NCBI GenBank assembly: GCA_040220455.1
Contig: JAVJUS010000142.1
Location: 87,594-151,593, forward strand
Length of the DNA stretch: 64,000 nt
Direction of reading: 5' to 3'
Origin: JAVJUS01 sp040220455
GTDB taxonomy: Bacteria > Pseudomonadota > Alphaproteobacteria > DSM-16000 > Inquilinaceae
Shown here: one piece after another, positions 8,207 through 17,238 of the stretch
Layout: every line of letters begins with the position of its first letter
How positions within the stretch are numbered: the stretch's first letter is position 1
Made by a program: the position numbers and the translations under genes
The notes under the pieces: generated by a model
Told to the model about the DNA's origin: nothing
The model's database searches: none
Seen by the model: only the letters and a program-made list of their open reading frames with translations

Positions 8207-9616
8207 ATGGCCACCGCCGATCCCGATCCCCGCCCCGCCGACACGACCTCCGCCACGCCGCCGCCGGCCACGCCGCCGGGTGGCCTGCCGGCCCGGCGCC
8301 TGGCGCTGGAGCTGCTGCGCGCCGTCCTGCACCGCCGCCGGCCGCTCGACGAGGCGATCGAGGCCGCGGGCGACACCACGCCGGAAGGCGCGACCCTGGC
8401 GCCGCGCGACCGCGCCTTCGCCCGCGCGCTCGCGGCCACCACCCTGCGCCGGCTGGGGGAGATCGACGCCCTGATCGCCGCGGTGGTCGAGCGGCCGCTG
8501 CCGCGCCGGGCCGTGGCCGCGCGCGACGTGCTGCGTCTCGGCATCGCCCAGGTGCTGATGATGGGCACGCCGCCCCACGCGGCCGTCGCCACCTCGGTCG
8601 ACCTGGTCGCGGCGGTCGGGCTGGAGAGCTACAAGGGGCTGGTCAACGCGGTGCTGCGCCGGCTCCAGCGGGAGGGCGCGGACCGGCTGGCCGCGCTCGA
8701 CGGGGCGGTGCTCAACACCCCGGCCTGGCTGTGGGAGTCCTGGACGCGCGCCTATGGCGAGGCGACCGCGCGGGCAATCGCCGCGGCCCATCTGGTCGAC
8801 CCGCCGCTCGACCTGACGGTGCGGGGCGACCCGGCGACCTGGGCGCGCCGGCTCGAAGGCATCGTCCTGCCGACCGGCACGGTGCGCCGGGCGGCGGGCG
8901 GCCCGGTCGCCGACCTGCCCGGCTACGCCGGTGGGGAGTGGTGGGTCCAGGACGCGGCCGCCGCGCTGCCCGCCCGGCTGATGGGCGACGTCGACGGCCT
9001 GTCGGTCTGCGACCTGTGCGCCGCACCCGGCGGCAAGACCGCCCAGCTCGCCGCCGCCGGCGCGCGGGTGACGGCGGTCGACCGCTCCGCCACCCGGCTG
9101 GAGCGGCTGGAGGCCAATCTCGCCCGGCTAGGGCTGGAGGCCGAGCGGGTCGTCGCCGACGCCACGGTCTGGGAGCCCGACGCGCCGTTCGACGCCGTGC
9201 TGGTCGACGCCCCCTGCACCGCGACCGGCACGATCCGCCGGCATCCGGACATCCCGCGGCTCAAGTCGGCCGACGACGTGGCCGCCCTCGCCGCGCTCCA
9301 GCGCCGGCTCCTGGCCCGAGCGGTCGCGCTGGTGCGCCCCGGCGGGACGATCGTGTGGTGCACCTGCTCGCTCCAGCCGCAGGAGGGCGCGGTCCATGTC
9401 GACGCCCTGCGCGACCAGGGCGCGCCGATCGAGCGCGTGCCGATCGACCCGGCGGAGGTCGGCGGCCTGGCCGAATCGGTCACCCGCCAGGGCGACGTGC
9501 GCACCCTGCCCTGCCACGCCGCCGACTGGGGGGCGCCCCCCGCCGCCGAGGGCGCGGGCGGCATTCCCGGCGGGCTCGACGGCTTCTTCATCGCCCGATT
9601 GCGGCGCACCGCGTAA
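8207..9616 (+). CDS. rsmB: 16S rRNA (cytosine-967-C5)-methyltransferase RsmB
   Basis: RsmB methylates C967 of 16S rRNA with SAM. The 469-residue protein has an N-terminal NusB-like RNA-binding domain (about 25-165, RLALELLRAVL ... RDRAFARALAATTLRR) and a C-terminal Rossmann methyltransferase. The SAM motif is CDLCAAPGGKTAQLAAAGA; the two RsmB/Nol1/NSUN-family cysteines are Cys337 in VDAPCTATG and Cys387 in the CTCSLQPQEG nucleophile loop. The motif HPDIPRLKS is also family typical. The first about 25 residues are Pro/Ala/Thr rich. It begins a plus-strand run with rpe and the heparinase-family gene. Confidence 0.95.
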   Translation: MATADPDPRPADTTSATPPPATPPGGLPARRLALELLRAVLHRRRPLDEAIEAAGDTTPEGATLAPRDRAFARALAATTLRRLGEIDALIAAVVERPLPRRAVAARDVLRLGIAQVLMMGTPPHAAVATSVDLVAAVGLESYKGLVNAVLRRLQREGADRLAALDGAVLNTPAWLWESWTRAYGEATARAIAAAHLVDPPLDLTVRGDPATWARRLEGIVLPTGTVRRAAGGPVADLPGYAGGEWWVQDAAAALPARLMGDVDGLSVCDLCAAPGGKTAQLAAAGARVTAVDRSATRLERLEANLARLGLEAERVVADATVWEPDAPFDAVLVDAPCTATGTIRRHPDIPRLKSADDVAALAALQRRLLARAVALVRPGGTIVWCTCSLQPQEGAVHVDALRDQGAPIERVPIDPAEVGGLAESVTRQGDVRTLPCHAADWGAPPAAEGAGGIPGGLDGFFIARLRRTA

Positions 9617-9639
9617 GCTGATAGGCAGCGATTCGAACC

Positions 9640-10305
9640 ATGCAACAACCCGTGCGCATCGCGCCCTCGATCCTCGCCGCGGACTTCGCCCGCCTGGGCG
9701 ACGAGGTGCGCGCCGTCGACCAGGCGGGGGCCGACTGGATCCATGTCGACGTGATGGACAATCACTTCGTGCCCAATCTCTCGATCGGGCCGATGGTGGT
9801 GAAGGCCTTGCGCGACCACAGCGCCAAGCCGTTCGACGTCCACCTGATGATCGCGCCGGTCGATGCCATGGTCGGCCCCTTCGCCGAGGCGGGCGCGGAT
9901 ACCATCACCTTCCACCCGGAAGGCGGGCCCCACCCGCATCGCACGATCCAGCTCATCAAGAGCCACGGCGCGCGGGCCGGCATCGCGCTCGACCCGGGCA
10001 CGCCCGTCTCCGCCATCGCGGAGCTGGTCGCGGATATCGACCTGGTCCTGGTGATGACGGTCAACCCGGGCTTCGGCGGGCAGGCCTTCCTCGACGGCCA
10101 GCTCGACAAGCTGGAGCGGGTGCGCCGGCTGATCGACGGCGCCGGCCGCCCGATCGACCTGGAAGTCGACGGCGGCATCAACGCGGAGACCGCGCCCCGG
10201 GTGATCGCGGCCGGCGCCGACGTGCTGGTCGCCGGCACGGCCGTCTTCGGCGGCGGGCCCGGCGGCTACCGCGACGCCGTCGCGCGGCTCAGGCCCCGGG
10301 GCTGA
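9640..10305 (+). CDS. rpe: Ribulose-phosphate 3-epimerase
   Basis: Rpe interconverts D-ribulose 5-phosphate and D-xylulose 5-phosphate in the pentose phosphate pathway. The 221-residue TIM-barrel protein shows the classical signatures IAPSILAADFARLG near the N-terminus, HVDVMDNHFVPNLSIGP (catalytic Asp and metal ligands), HLMIAPVD, VMTVNPGFGGQAF and LEVDGGINAETA. Length and motif order are normal. It begins 24 bases after rsmB and overlaps the next gene by one base (TGATG), so it is probably co-transcribed with both. Confidence 0.96.
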   Translation: MQQPVRIAPSILAADFARLGDEVRAVDQAGADWIHVDVMDNHFVPNLSIGPMVVKALRDHSAKPFDVHLMIAPVDAMVGPFAEAGADTITFHPEGGPHPHRTIQLIKSHGARAGIALDPGTPVSAIAELVADIDLVLVMTVNPGFGGQAFLDGQLDKLERVRRLIDGAGRPIDLEVDGGINAETAPRVIAAGADVLVAGTAVFGGGPGGYRDAVARLRPRG

Positions 10306-12020
10306 TGGCGCGGGGCTCGGCCGACCGTTCCCCGCCCCGCTCCGGCGGACGCGCCGGCCTCGGCGAGTGGCCGCGCACCCTGCGCCGGGCGGCCTGGGCC
10401 TCCCCGCTCTATTCCCTGGCGCTGGGGCGCTCCGCGCCGCGCGATCTGCGGCTGGTTCCGGCCGACCCCTGGCCCGGCGACGCCGACCGGGGCCAGGCGC
10501 TGATCGCCGGCCACTATTCCTTCGCCGGCACGACCAGCGAGGGGGAGGAGCCGCTGTGGCTGCCCCTCGGCGCGGAGCCCGAATACGTCGCCGCGCTGCA
10601 CAGCTTCGAATGGCTGCGCGACCTGCGCGCGGTCGGCGGCGACGGAGCGCGGCGCCACGCCCGGCGGCTGGTCGACGCCTGGATCGCCCGGCACGACCGC
10701 TGGCACCCGCTCGCCTGGCGCGCCGACGTCCTGGGCACGCGCATCGCCACCTGGCTGGGCACCCACGACTTCTTCTGCGCCAGCGCCGACGACGCCTTCC
10801 AGGACCGCGTCTTCGCCGCGCTCGCCCGCCAGCTGCGCCATCTGATGCGCGACGCACCCGGCGAGGCGGAAGGCGTCGGCCGGATCGCCGCGCTCAAGGG
10901 ACTCGCCTTCGGTCTGCTCGCGGTCCCGGGGGCCGAGCACCGGCTGCCGCGCGCGCTCGACCTGCTGGCGCGCGAGGTCGACCGCCAGATCCTGCCCGAC
11001 GGCGGCCATGTCTCGCGCGATCCGGCCGCGCTGATGACGGCGCTGCGCCACCTGGCCGAGCTGCGCACGGCCCTGCGCGCCGCCCGGGTCGACATGCCCG
11101 AGGGCCTGCAGCACGGCATCGACCGGATGGCGCCGGCCCTGCGCTTCTTCCGCCATGGCGACGGCGCGCTCGCCCTGTTCCACGGCGGCGGGGAGGGCGG
11201 CGCCCTGATGGTCGACACCGTGCTGACCCAGGCCGACGCCCGCGGCCGGCCGCTCAAGAGCGCGCGGCATTCCGGGTTCGAGCGACTGCTCGCCGGGCGG
11301 ACGCTGGTCGTCATGGATGTCGGCGTGCCGCCGCGGGGCGTGGCGGACCAGGCCCACGCCTCGCCGCTCGCCTTCGAGCTTTCCAGCGGGCGCGAGCGGA
11401 TGATCGTCAATTGCGGCCCCTGGCCCGGCCCGTTCTCCGGCAAGGAGGGGGCGTCCTGGCGGTCCGCCCTGCGCGGCACGCCGGCGCATTCGACGCTCAC
11501 CCTGTCGGACACCGACGCGGTGCCGATCGACGCCGGCCCTGTGCCGGCCGCCGTGCCGGGGCCCGTGCGCCCGCCGGTGATCCTGAAATCGGACCGGCGG
11601 GAGGAGGACGGCGCGACGGCGGTCGAGGCCTGGCACGACGGCTATGTCCCGGCCTTCGGGCTGGTGCACGGCCGGCGCCTGGCGCTCGCCGCGGCCGGCG
11701 ACAGCCTGACCGGGGAGGACGTGCTGACCCTGCCCGAGGACGGCCCCGGCCATCGCGGCGGCATGCGCTTCGCCGTGCGCTTTCACCTGCACCCGGCCTG
11801 CCAGGTCTCGCTGACCGGGGCGGAGGACTCCGCGCTGATCCGGCTCGCCGGCGGCACGGGCTGGTGGTTCGACGCCGAGGGCGCGCCGCTGACGGTGGAG
11901 GAAAGCCTTTATTTCGGCACCGGCGAGCGGCGGCGGACCCGCCAGCTCGTCATCTCCGGCGTGACCGACCCGGAGGGCCTGCACCTGACCTGGCGCCTGC
12001 GCCGCGACCGCCGAGAATGA
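10305..12020 (+). CDS. Heparinase II/III family protein
   Basis: This 571-residue protein has the layout of alphaproteobacterial heparinase II/III-like proteins: an alpha-helical toroid domain of about 300 residues (for example YVAALHSFEWLRDLRAVGGD, HDRWHPLAWRADVLGTRIATW) and a C-terminal beta-sandwich half containing HSGFERLLAGRTLVVMDVG and HSTLTLSDTDAVP. Members of the superfamily are polysaccharide lyases, but this subgroup beside purH and rsmB is uncharacterised. I see no signal peptide, so a cytoplasmic location is likely. The ATG at 10305 overlaps the rpe stop; a longer in-frame extension is a shadow of rpe. Its substrate is unknown. Confidence 0.85.
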   Translation: MARGSADRSPPRSGGRAGLGEWPRTLRRAAWASPLYSLALGRSAPRDLRLVPADPWPGDADRGQALIAGHYSFAGTTSEGEEPLWLPLGAEPEYVAALHSFEWLRDLRAVGGDGARRHARRLVDAWIARHDRWHPLAWRADVLGTRIATWLGTHDFFCASADDAFQDRVFAALARQLRHLMRDAPGEAEGVGRIAALKGLAFGLLAVPGAEHRLPRALDLLAREVDRQILPDGGHVSRDPAALMTALRHLAELRTALRAARVDMPEGLQHGIDRMAPALRFFRHGDGALALFHGGGEGGALMVDTVLTQADARGRPLKSARHSGFERLLAGRTLVVMDVGVPPRGVADQAHASPLAFELSSGRERMIVNCGPWPGPFSGKEGASWRSALRGTPAHSTLTLSDTDAVPIDAGPVPAAVPGPVRPPVILKSDRREEDGATAVEAWHDGYVPAFGLVHGRRLALAAAGDSLTGEDVLTLPEDGPGHRGGMRFAVRFHLHPACQVSLTGAEDSALIRLAGGTGWWFDAEGAPLTVEESLYFGTGERRRTRQLVISGVTDPEGLHLTWRLRRDRRE

Positions 12021-12069
12021 GCGCGGCGGCGGGACCTCCGCCATTCGACAGCCGGCGGGGCGCGCGCTG

Positions 12070-12107
12070 GAGCATCCTGCGCCCGGATGGGCGCAGATAA
12101 GATGCTC
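12070..12107. repeat. Imperfect inverted repeat after the heparinase-family gene
   Basis: The arms GAGCATC and GATGCTC flank an inner perfect stem CTGCGCCC/GGGCGCAG with loop GGAT, leaving an unpaired ATAA on one side. There is no T-run, so a Rho-independent terminator is not clearly supported. It is probably an intergenic palindromic element. Confidence 0.6.
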
Positions 12108-12121
12108 TAGGTTGTTGAAGA

Positions 12122-12169
12122 TAGGGCAAATTCCGAACTGATGATTCAATCAGTTCGGAATTTGCCCTA
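12122..12169. repeat. Perfect 21-bp inverted repeat upstream of purH
   Basis: The arms at 12122-12142 (beginning TAGGGCAAATTCC) and 12149-12169 are exact reverse complements separated by a 6-base loop. The element is bounded by TAG and CTA and is more AT-rich than its surroundings. It could act as a transcription stop between the two plus-strand genes or be a mobile palindromic unit; no T-run follows. Confidence 0.75.
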
Positions 12170-12236
12170 GAAAGGGCGCCCGCCGCCCGCCGCCTGCCCC
12201 GATCCCCCGGGGCGTCTCTTCGAGAGGACAACCACC

Positions 12237-13871
12237 ATGGCCTCCCACCGCGACGCCGACAGCGAGCCCGAGTCCGGCCCCGACGGCGCGCCCGATCGGC
12301 CGGTCGGCATCCGCCGCGCGCTGATCTCGGTCTCCGACAAGACCGGTGTGACGGACTTCGCCAAGTTCCTGGCCGACCGGCATGTGGAGATCCTGTCGAC
12401 CGGCGGCTCGGCCCGGGCGCTGGAGGAGGCGGGGATCCCGGTCAAGGAGGTCTCGCAGCACACCGGCTTTCCGGAGATCATGGACGGCCGGGTCAAGACC
12501 CTGCACCCGCGCATCCATGGCGGCCTGCTCGCCCGGCGCGACGTGGAGGAGGACCTGGACCAGATGACCGACTACGGCATCGCGCCGATCGACCTGCTGG
12601 TGGTCAATCTCTACCCCTTCGAGGAGACGGTGGCGGCCGGCGCCGACGACGCCACGGCGGTCGAGCGCATCGACATCGGCGGCCCGGCGATGATCCGGGC
12701 GGCGGCCAAGAACCACGCCTTCGTCACCGTGGTCACGGATCCCGGCGACTACGACACGGTGATGGACGAGATGACGGCGCTCGACGGCGCGACCGGCTTT
12801 TCCCTGCGCGAGCGGCTGGCGGCGGCCGCCTTCGCGCGGACGGCCGCCTATGACGCGGCGATCGCCGAATGGTTCGCGGAAGACCTGGACGACCTGCTGC
12901 CGCCGCGCCTCGGGCTGGCGGGCAAGCGCACGCTGGCGCTGCGCTACGGCGAGAATCCGCACCAGGCGGCGGCGCTCTACCGCACGGCGGAGGACCGGCC
13001 GGGCGTCGCCTCGGCCACGCAGCGCCAGGGCAAGGCGCTCAGCTACAACAACATCAACGACACCGACGCCGCCTTCGAGGCGGTCGTCGAGTTCGACGAG
13101 CCGGCGATCGTCATCGTCAAGCACGCCAATCCCTGCGGCGTCGCCGTCGCCGACAGCCTGTCGGAAGCCTGGGCGCGGGCGCTCGCCTGCGACCCGGTCA
13201 GCGCCTTCGGGGGCATCGTCGCGGCGAACCGCCCGCTCGACGTGGTCACGGCCGAGGCGATCGCGGAGATCTTCTGCGAGGTCGTCATTGCCCCGTCGAT
13301 CGACGCCGGCGCGGAAGAAGTGCTGGCGGCGAAGAAGAACCTGCGCGTGCTGACCACCGATCGCCTGCCCGACGCACAGGAGGAGGGGCTGGTCCTGCGC
13401 AGCGTCGCCGGCGGCCTGCTGGCCCAGAGCCGGGACACCGGCCGCGTCGAGGCCGAGGACCTGAAGGTCGTCACGAAGCGCGCGCCGACCCCGGCCGAGC
13501 TCGCCGACCTGCTCTTCGCCTTCCGGGTCGCCAAGCACGTCAAGTCCAACGCCATCGTCTACGCCCGGGACGGCGCGACGGTCGGCATCGGCGCCGGGCA
13601 GATGAGCCGGGTCGACTCCGCCCGCATCGCCGCGCGCAAGGCCGCCGATGCCGCCGAGGCGGCGGGCGCGACGGAGCCCGCGACCATCGGCTCCGTCGTC
13701 GCCTCGGACGCCTTCTTCCCCTTCGCCGATGGCCTGCTGACCGCGATCGAGGCGGGCGCCACGGCGGTCATCCAGCCCGGCGGCTCGGTCCGCGACGAGG
13801 AGGTCATCGCCGCCGCGGACAAGGCCGGCATCGCCATGGTCTTCACCGGGACGAGGCACTTCCGGCATTAG
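12237..13871 (+). CDS. purH: Bifunctional AICAR transformylase / IMP cyclohydrolase PurH
   Basis: PurH catalyses the last two steps of de novo purine synthesis. The 544-residue protein has an N-terminal MGS-like IMP cyclohydrolase domain (about 24-165; SVSDKTGVTDFAKFL, STGGSARALEEAGIPV, MDGRVKTLHPRIHGG) and the AICAR transformylase domain, with RYGENPHQAAALYR, SYNNINDTDAAFE, and the catalytic KHANPCGVAV. The C-terminal IQPGGSVRDEEVI and FTGTRHFRH are intact. About 22 residues of acidic, Pro-rich sequence precede the first domain. A good ribosome-binding site (GAGAGGAC) is 8 bases before ATG 12237. Confidence 0.97.
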   Translation: MASHRDADSEPESGPDGAPDRPVGIRRALISVSDKTGVTDFAKFLADRHVEILSTGGSARALEEAGIPVKEVSQHTGFPEIMDGRVKTLHPRIHGGLLARRDVEEDLDQMTDYGIAPIDLLVVNLYPFEETVAAGADDATAVERIDIGGPAMIRAAAKNHAFVTVVTDPGDYDTVMDEMTALDGATGFSLRERLAAAAFARTAAYDAAIAEWFAEDLDDLLPPRLGLAGKRTLALRYGENPHQAAALYRTAEDRPGVASATQRQGKALSYNNINDTDAAFEAVVEFDEPAIVIVKHANPCGVAVADSLSEAWARALACDPVSAFGGIVAANRPLDVVTAEAIAEIFCEVVIAPSIDAGAEEVLAAKKNLRVLTTDRLPDAQEEGLVLRSVAGGLLAQSRDTGRVEAEDLKVVTKRAPTPAELADLLFAFRVAKHVKSNAIVYARDGATVGIGAGQMSRVDSARIAARKAADAAEAAGATEPATIGSVVASDAFFPFADGLLTAIEAGATAVIQPGGSVRDEEVIAAADKAGIAMVFTGTRHFRH

Positions 13872-13915
13872 GGCGGGCGATCCGTTCGTCGCAACCACGA
13901 TGGGGGCGGTGCAAT

Positions 13916-14102
13916 GTAGGTCGGCTGAGCGAAGCGAACCCGACGGACACGGTCGCGCCGGATGTCCGAGATGTTGTCGGGCTCGCTGGCGCTCGACCGA
14001 CCTACAGGATCGCGCGGTGTAGGTCGGCTGAGCGAAGCGAACCCGACGGAGGCGCCCGCTCCGGCGTCGGGAATGTCGAGCTCGCTGCGCTCGGCCCACC
14101 TG
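13916..14102. repeat. Two tandem GTAGGTCGG palindromic units
   Basis: Unit 1 (13916-14005) runs from GTAGGTCGGCTGAGCGAAGC to GCTCGACCGACCTAC; unit 2 (14019-about 14102) starts with the same sequence and ends in a degenerate GCCCACCTGC. Each unit has inverted outer arms around a variable 25-30 base middle. Related copies occur at 34514-34787, 47796-47823 and 48047-48077. The pair lies between the convergent purH and Pat-like genes and may terminate both. Confidence 0.85.
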
Positions 14103-14117
14103 CGGCCCGCGCCACCG

Positions 14118-16850
14118 CTACCCCGCCACCTCGGCCGGGACCCGATCCATGGCGATGGAGACGCGGACCAGGCTGGCGTCGTCCGGGTCGGGTTCGCGGC
14201 GGAAGCCGAGATCGGCGCACAGCCCCAGCATGCCGGTGTTCTCGCGCAGCACCTCGCCGAAGATCTCGCCAACGCCCCGATCCTTGGCGTAGGCCAGGAT
14301 CTCGCGCATCAGCAGGTTGCCGAGCCCCTGGCCCTTCATGTCGGAGCGGACCATGACGCCGTATTCCGCGCGCTCGTTGTCCGGGTCGGCGGCGATGCGC
14401 ACGACGCCGTAGATCGCCCGGGCGTCGGCGGCGGCGCCGGGGCCGGGGCCGTCGTCCGGGCCCTCGGCGACCAGCGCCATCTCCCGGTCGTAGTCGATCT
14501 GGGTCAGCCGCGCCGCGGCGGCGTGGGTGAGCTGGCGCATCGGCGTGAAGAAGCGCAGACGGATATCCTCCGGCGAGGAGCGCGCGATCATCGCCTGCAG
14601 CATCGGCTCGTCCGCCGGGCGGATCGGGCGCAGCCGGAAACGCCGGCCGTCGCGCAGGCCGACCTCCTTCTCCAGCGCCTTGGGATAGGGCCGGATAGCG
14701 AGCCGCTGGCGCGGCGCGGCGCCTGGCCGGCGCACGCGCAGCCGGGCGTCGAGCGCCAGCACGCCGGTATGGTCGGCGAGCAGCGGGTTGACGTCGAGCT
14801 CCGCCAGCTCCGGCAGATCCGAGACCATCTGGCTGATCCGCACCAGCGTCAGCGCCAGCGCGTCGAGATCCGCCGCCGGCCGGTCGCGATAGCCCTGGAG
14901 CAGGCGCCAGACCCGGGTGCGCGCCATGGTGTCGCGCGCCAGCAGCGGGTCGAGCGGCGGCAGGGCGATGGCCGAGTCGCGCACGACCTCGACCTCCGTG
15001 CCGCCCTGGCCGAACAGGATCGTCGGGCCGAAGAGGCTGTCCTCCGACACGCCCAGGATCAGCTCGTGGGCGCCCGGCATGCCGGCCATGCGCTGGACCG
15101 TGAAGCCGTCGATCCGCGCCTCGGGCAGCGCTTCGCCGATGGTCTCCAGCATGCGCGCGGCGGCGTTGCGCACCGCGTCCTCGCCGACGAGCTCGAGGCG
15201 CACGCCGCCCCGATCGGACTTGTGCGTGATGTCCGGCGACAGGATCTTCAGCGCCACCGGTGCGTCGATCCGCGCGGCCGCCGCGCCCGCCTCCTCCGGC
15301 GTCGCCACGCTCACCGTCTCCACCACCGGGATGCCGAAGGCGGCGAGCACGGCCTTCGACTCCGGCTCGGTCAGGATGTCCCGGCCGTCCTCCAGCGCCC
15401 CCTTGATGACCGACCGGGCGGCGTCGAGATCGGCGTCCACCTCCTCGGCCACGTCGGGCGGCGTGCGCATCAGCAGGTCCTGGTTGGTGCGGTAGTGGAC
15501 CAGATGCATGAAGGCGCGGGTCGCCTGGCCCGGCGTCTCGTAGGTCGGCAGCCGGCGCTCGGCGAACAGGCGCCGGGCCTCCGCCGCCGCGCCCTCGCCC
15601 AGCCAGCTCGTCAGCACCGGCACGCGCCGGCGCTCGGCGGCGAGCGTGTCGACCACGGCGCGCGCGGCCTCGACGCTGTCGGCGACGGCGGTCGGGCAGT
15701 TCATCACAAGGATCGCGTCGAGCCTCCGGTCGGCCAGCAGCGCCTCCAGCGCGGCGCGGTAGCGCGTGCCCGGCGCGTCGCCGATGATGTCGACCGGATT
15801 GCCGTGCGACCAGGTCGCCGGCAGCGCCTCGCCCAGCCGGTCCATCGTCGCCTCGGAAAGCTCGGCGAGCCGCCCGCCGCCGGCGACCAGCGAATCGGTC
15901 GCCAGCACGCCGATGCCGCCGCCATTGGTCAGGATGCCCAGCCGGTCGCCCGCGACCTTGAGGCCGCTGGCCAGCGTCTCCGTGGCGTCGAACAGCTCGC
16001 CCAGATCGCCGACGCGCAGCATGCCGGCGCGCCGGAAGGCGGCGTCGTAGACCGCGTCGGAGCCGGCGAGCGCGCCGGTGTGCGAGGCCGCAGCCTTGGC
16101 CGCCTCCTCGCTGCGGCCGGACTTGATGACGATCACCGGCTTGGACCGCGCCGCCGCCCGGGCCGCGGACATGAACTTCCGCGCATGGGTGACGTTCTCG
16201 ACATAGAGCAGGATCGAGCGCGTCTGCGGGTCGGAGGCCAGGTAGTCGAGCATGTCCCCGAAGTCGACATCGGCCATGTCGCCCAGGGAGACGACATGGC
16301 TGAAGCCGATGCCTCGATACGTCGCCCAGTCGACGATCGAGGTGGCGATGGCGCCCGACTGGGTAACGAAGGCGATGTCGCCGGCCCGCGGCGCGACATG
16401 CACGAAGCTGGCATTGACCCGGGCGTGGGGCGCCATGACGCCGACGCAGTTCGGGCCGACCACGCGCAGCAGATGGGGCCGGGCGGCGTCGAGCATCCGC
16501 TGGCGCAGGGCGGCCCCCTCGGCATCCCCGCCCTCGCCGAAGCCGGCGGTGATGACGACGGCCGCGCGCGTGCCCCGCCGGCCCAGGCTGTCGACGATCT
16601 CCGGCACCGTCGCCGGCGGGGTGCAGATCACCGCCAGGTCGGGCGCCATCGGCAGTGCCTCGACCGAGTTGTAGGCGAGCGTCGATTCGATCGCCGTCTC
16701 GCGCGGGTTGACCGCCATGACTGGCCCGTCGAAATCGGCCGAGAACAGGTTGCGCGAGAGCACCTTGCCGACCGACTGGGGCCGCTTGGACGCGCCGATC
16801 ACGGCGATCGAGCGCGGCCTGAACAGGTATTCCAGATTGCGCACGGTCAT
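14118..16850 (-). CDS. Acyl-CoA synthetase (NDP-forming)-like / GNAT acetyltransferase fusion (Pat/PatZ type)
   Basis: This 910-residue protein has three parts: a CoA-binding and CoA-ligase region (about 10-460, with AVIGASKRPQSVGKVL, VGPNCVGVMAP and FVTQSGAIA), an ATP-grasp region (about 480-700), and a C-terminal GNAT domain (about 730-890) with acetyl-CoA loop RSDMKGQGLGNLL. This is the architecture of the protein lysine acetyltransferase Pat (YfiQ), which acetylates enzymes such as acetyl-CoA synthetase. Unlike what I recall for the enterobacterial enzyme, the phospho-histidine motif SHTGALAGSD is present with His257, so ligase activity may be retained. The start ATG 16850 is preferred over an in-frame extension of 44 poorly conserved-looking residues. 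Confidence 0.88.
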   Translation of the reverse strand: MTVRNLEYLFRPRSIAVIGASKRPQSVGKVLSRNLFSADFDGPVMAVNPRETAIESTLAYNSVEALPMAPDLAVICTPPATVPEIVDSLGRRGTRAAVVITAGFGEGGDAEGAALRQRMLDAARPHLLRVVGPNCVGVMAPHARVNASFVHVAPRAGDIAFVTQSGAIATSIVDWATYRGIGFSHVVSLGDMADVDFGDMLDYLASDPQTRSILLYVENVTHARKFMSAARAAARSKPVIVIKSGRSEEAAKAAASHTGALAGSDAVYDAAFRRAGMLRVGDLGELFDATETLASGLKVAGDRLGILTNGGGIGVLATDSLVAGGGRLAELSEATMDRLGEALPATWSHGNPVDIIGDAPGTRYRAALEALLADRRLDAILVMNCPTAVADSVEAARAVVDTLAAERRRVPVLTSWLGEGAAAEARRLFAERRLPTYETPGQATRAFMHLVHYRTNQDLLMRTPPDVAEEVDADLDAARSVIKGALEDGRDILTEPESKAVLAAFGIPVVETVSVATPEEAGAAAARIDAPVALKILSPDITHKSDRGGVRLELVGEDAVRNAAARMLETIGEALPEARIDGFTVQRMAGMPGAHELILGVSEDSLFGPTILFGQGGTEVEVVRDSAIALPPLDPLLARDTMARTRVWRLLQGYRDRPAADLDALALTLVRISQMVSDLPELAELDVNPLLADHTGVLALDARLRVRRPGAAPRQRLAIRPYPKALEKEVGLRDGRRFRLRPIRPADEPMLQAMIARSSPEDIRLRFFTPMRQLTHAAAARLTQIDYDREMALVAEGPDDGPGPGAAADARAIYGVVRIAADPDNERAEYGVMVRSDMKGQGLGNLLMREILAYAKDRGVGEIFGEVLRENTGMLGLCADLGFRREPDPDDASLVRVSIAMDRVPAEVAG

Positions 16851-17238
16851 GGGCGGGGGCCTTTCCCGGCGGGCGGGGCGCGGAGCGCGGATCGGGCGGC
16901 GGCGCGGCACCGAGCATCCGTGCGTAAGGTCGATTGTGCAGTGCGATAGATCAAGAGCGGCGTCGGCGGCCGACCGGGCCACGGTCCCGAAGCTCGATCC
17001 CTTAGGTCGCCCACCGCGCAGAGGCAGGCGTCAATGTCGCTTTCGGCGAGAAGCCTTCCGGCACGGCCGGCACCACCCGCGTTCCCTCTCCCCGCGGGAG
17101 AGGGTCAGGGTGAGGGGGTTCGGGCGCCGGGGCAGGATCCTGACGTCCGCACCCCCTCACCCTCCCACGGCCAGACGGCCGCGGGCCCCTCCCTCTCCCG
17201 CCGGGAGAGGGAAAATTTCCACGATCCGTGAGCCGGTC
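16851..17238. other. Intergenic region upstream of the Pat-like gene
   Basis: This 388-base gap lies between two minus-strand genes. Its left part (16851-16990) should hold the promoter of the Pat-like gene; I cannot place -35/-10 boxes with confidence. Its right part is occupied by the CTCTCCC/GGGAGAG palindromic element at 17084-17211. No coding frame is convincing. Confidence 0.5.
17084..17211. repeat. CCCTCTCCC-GGGAGAGGG palindromic element, copy 1
   Basis: This is a composite element: hairpin CCCTCTCCCCGCGGGAG at 17084-17104, then TCAGGGTGAGGGGG, a variable middle, then CCCCCTCACCCTCCCAC and a second hairpin CCCTCTCCCGCCGGGAG at 17191-17211. The inner TCAGGGTGAGGGG and CCCTCACCCT are inverted relative to each other. 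A closely similar copy lies at 21537-21663, which shows a dispersed repeat family. Confidence 0.85.

Noticed and set aside
9396..12020. A fused 874-codon frame joining sequence within rsmB and rpe to the heparinase-family protein.
   Set aside because: The first 300 codons are out-of-frame shadow of rsmB and rpe; the true start is the ATG overlapping the rpe stop.
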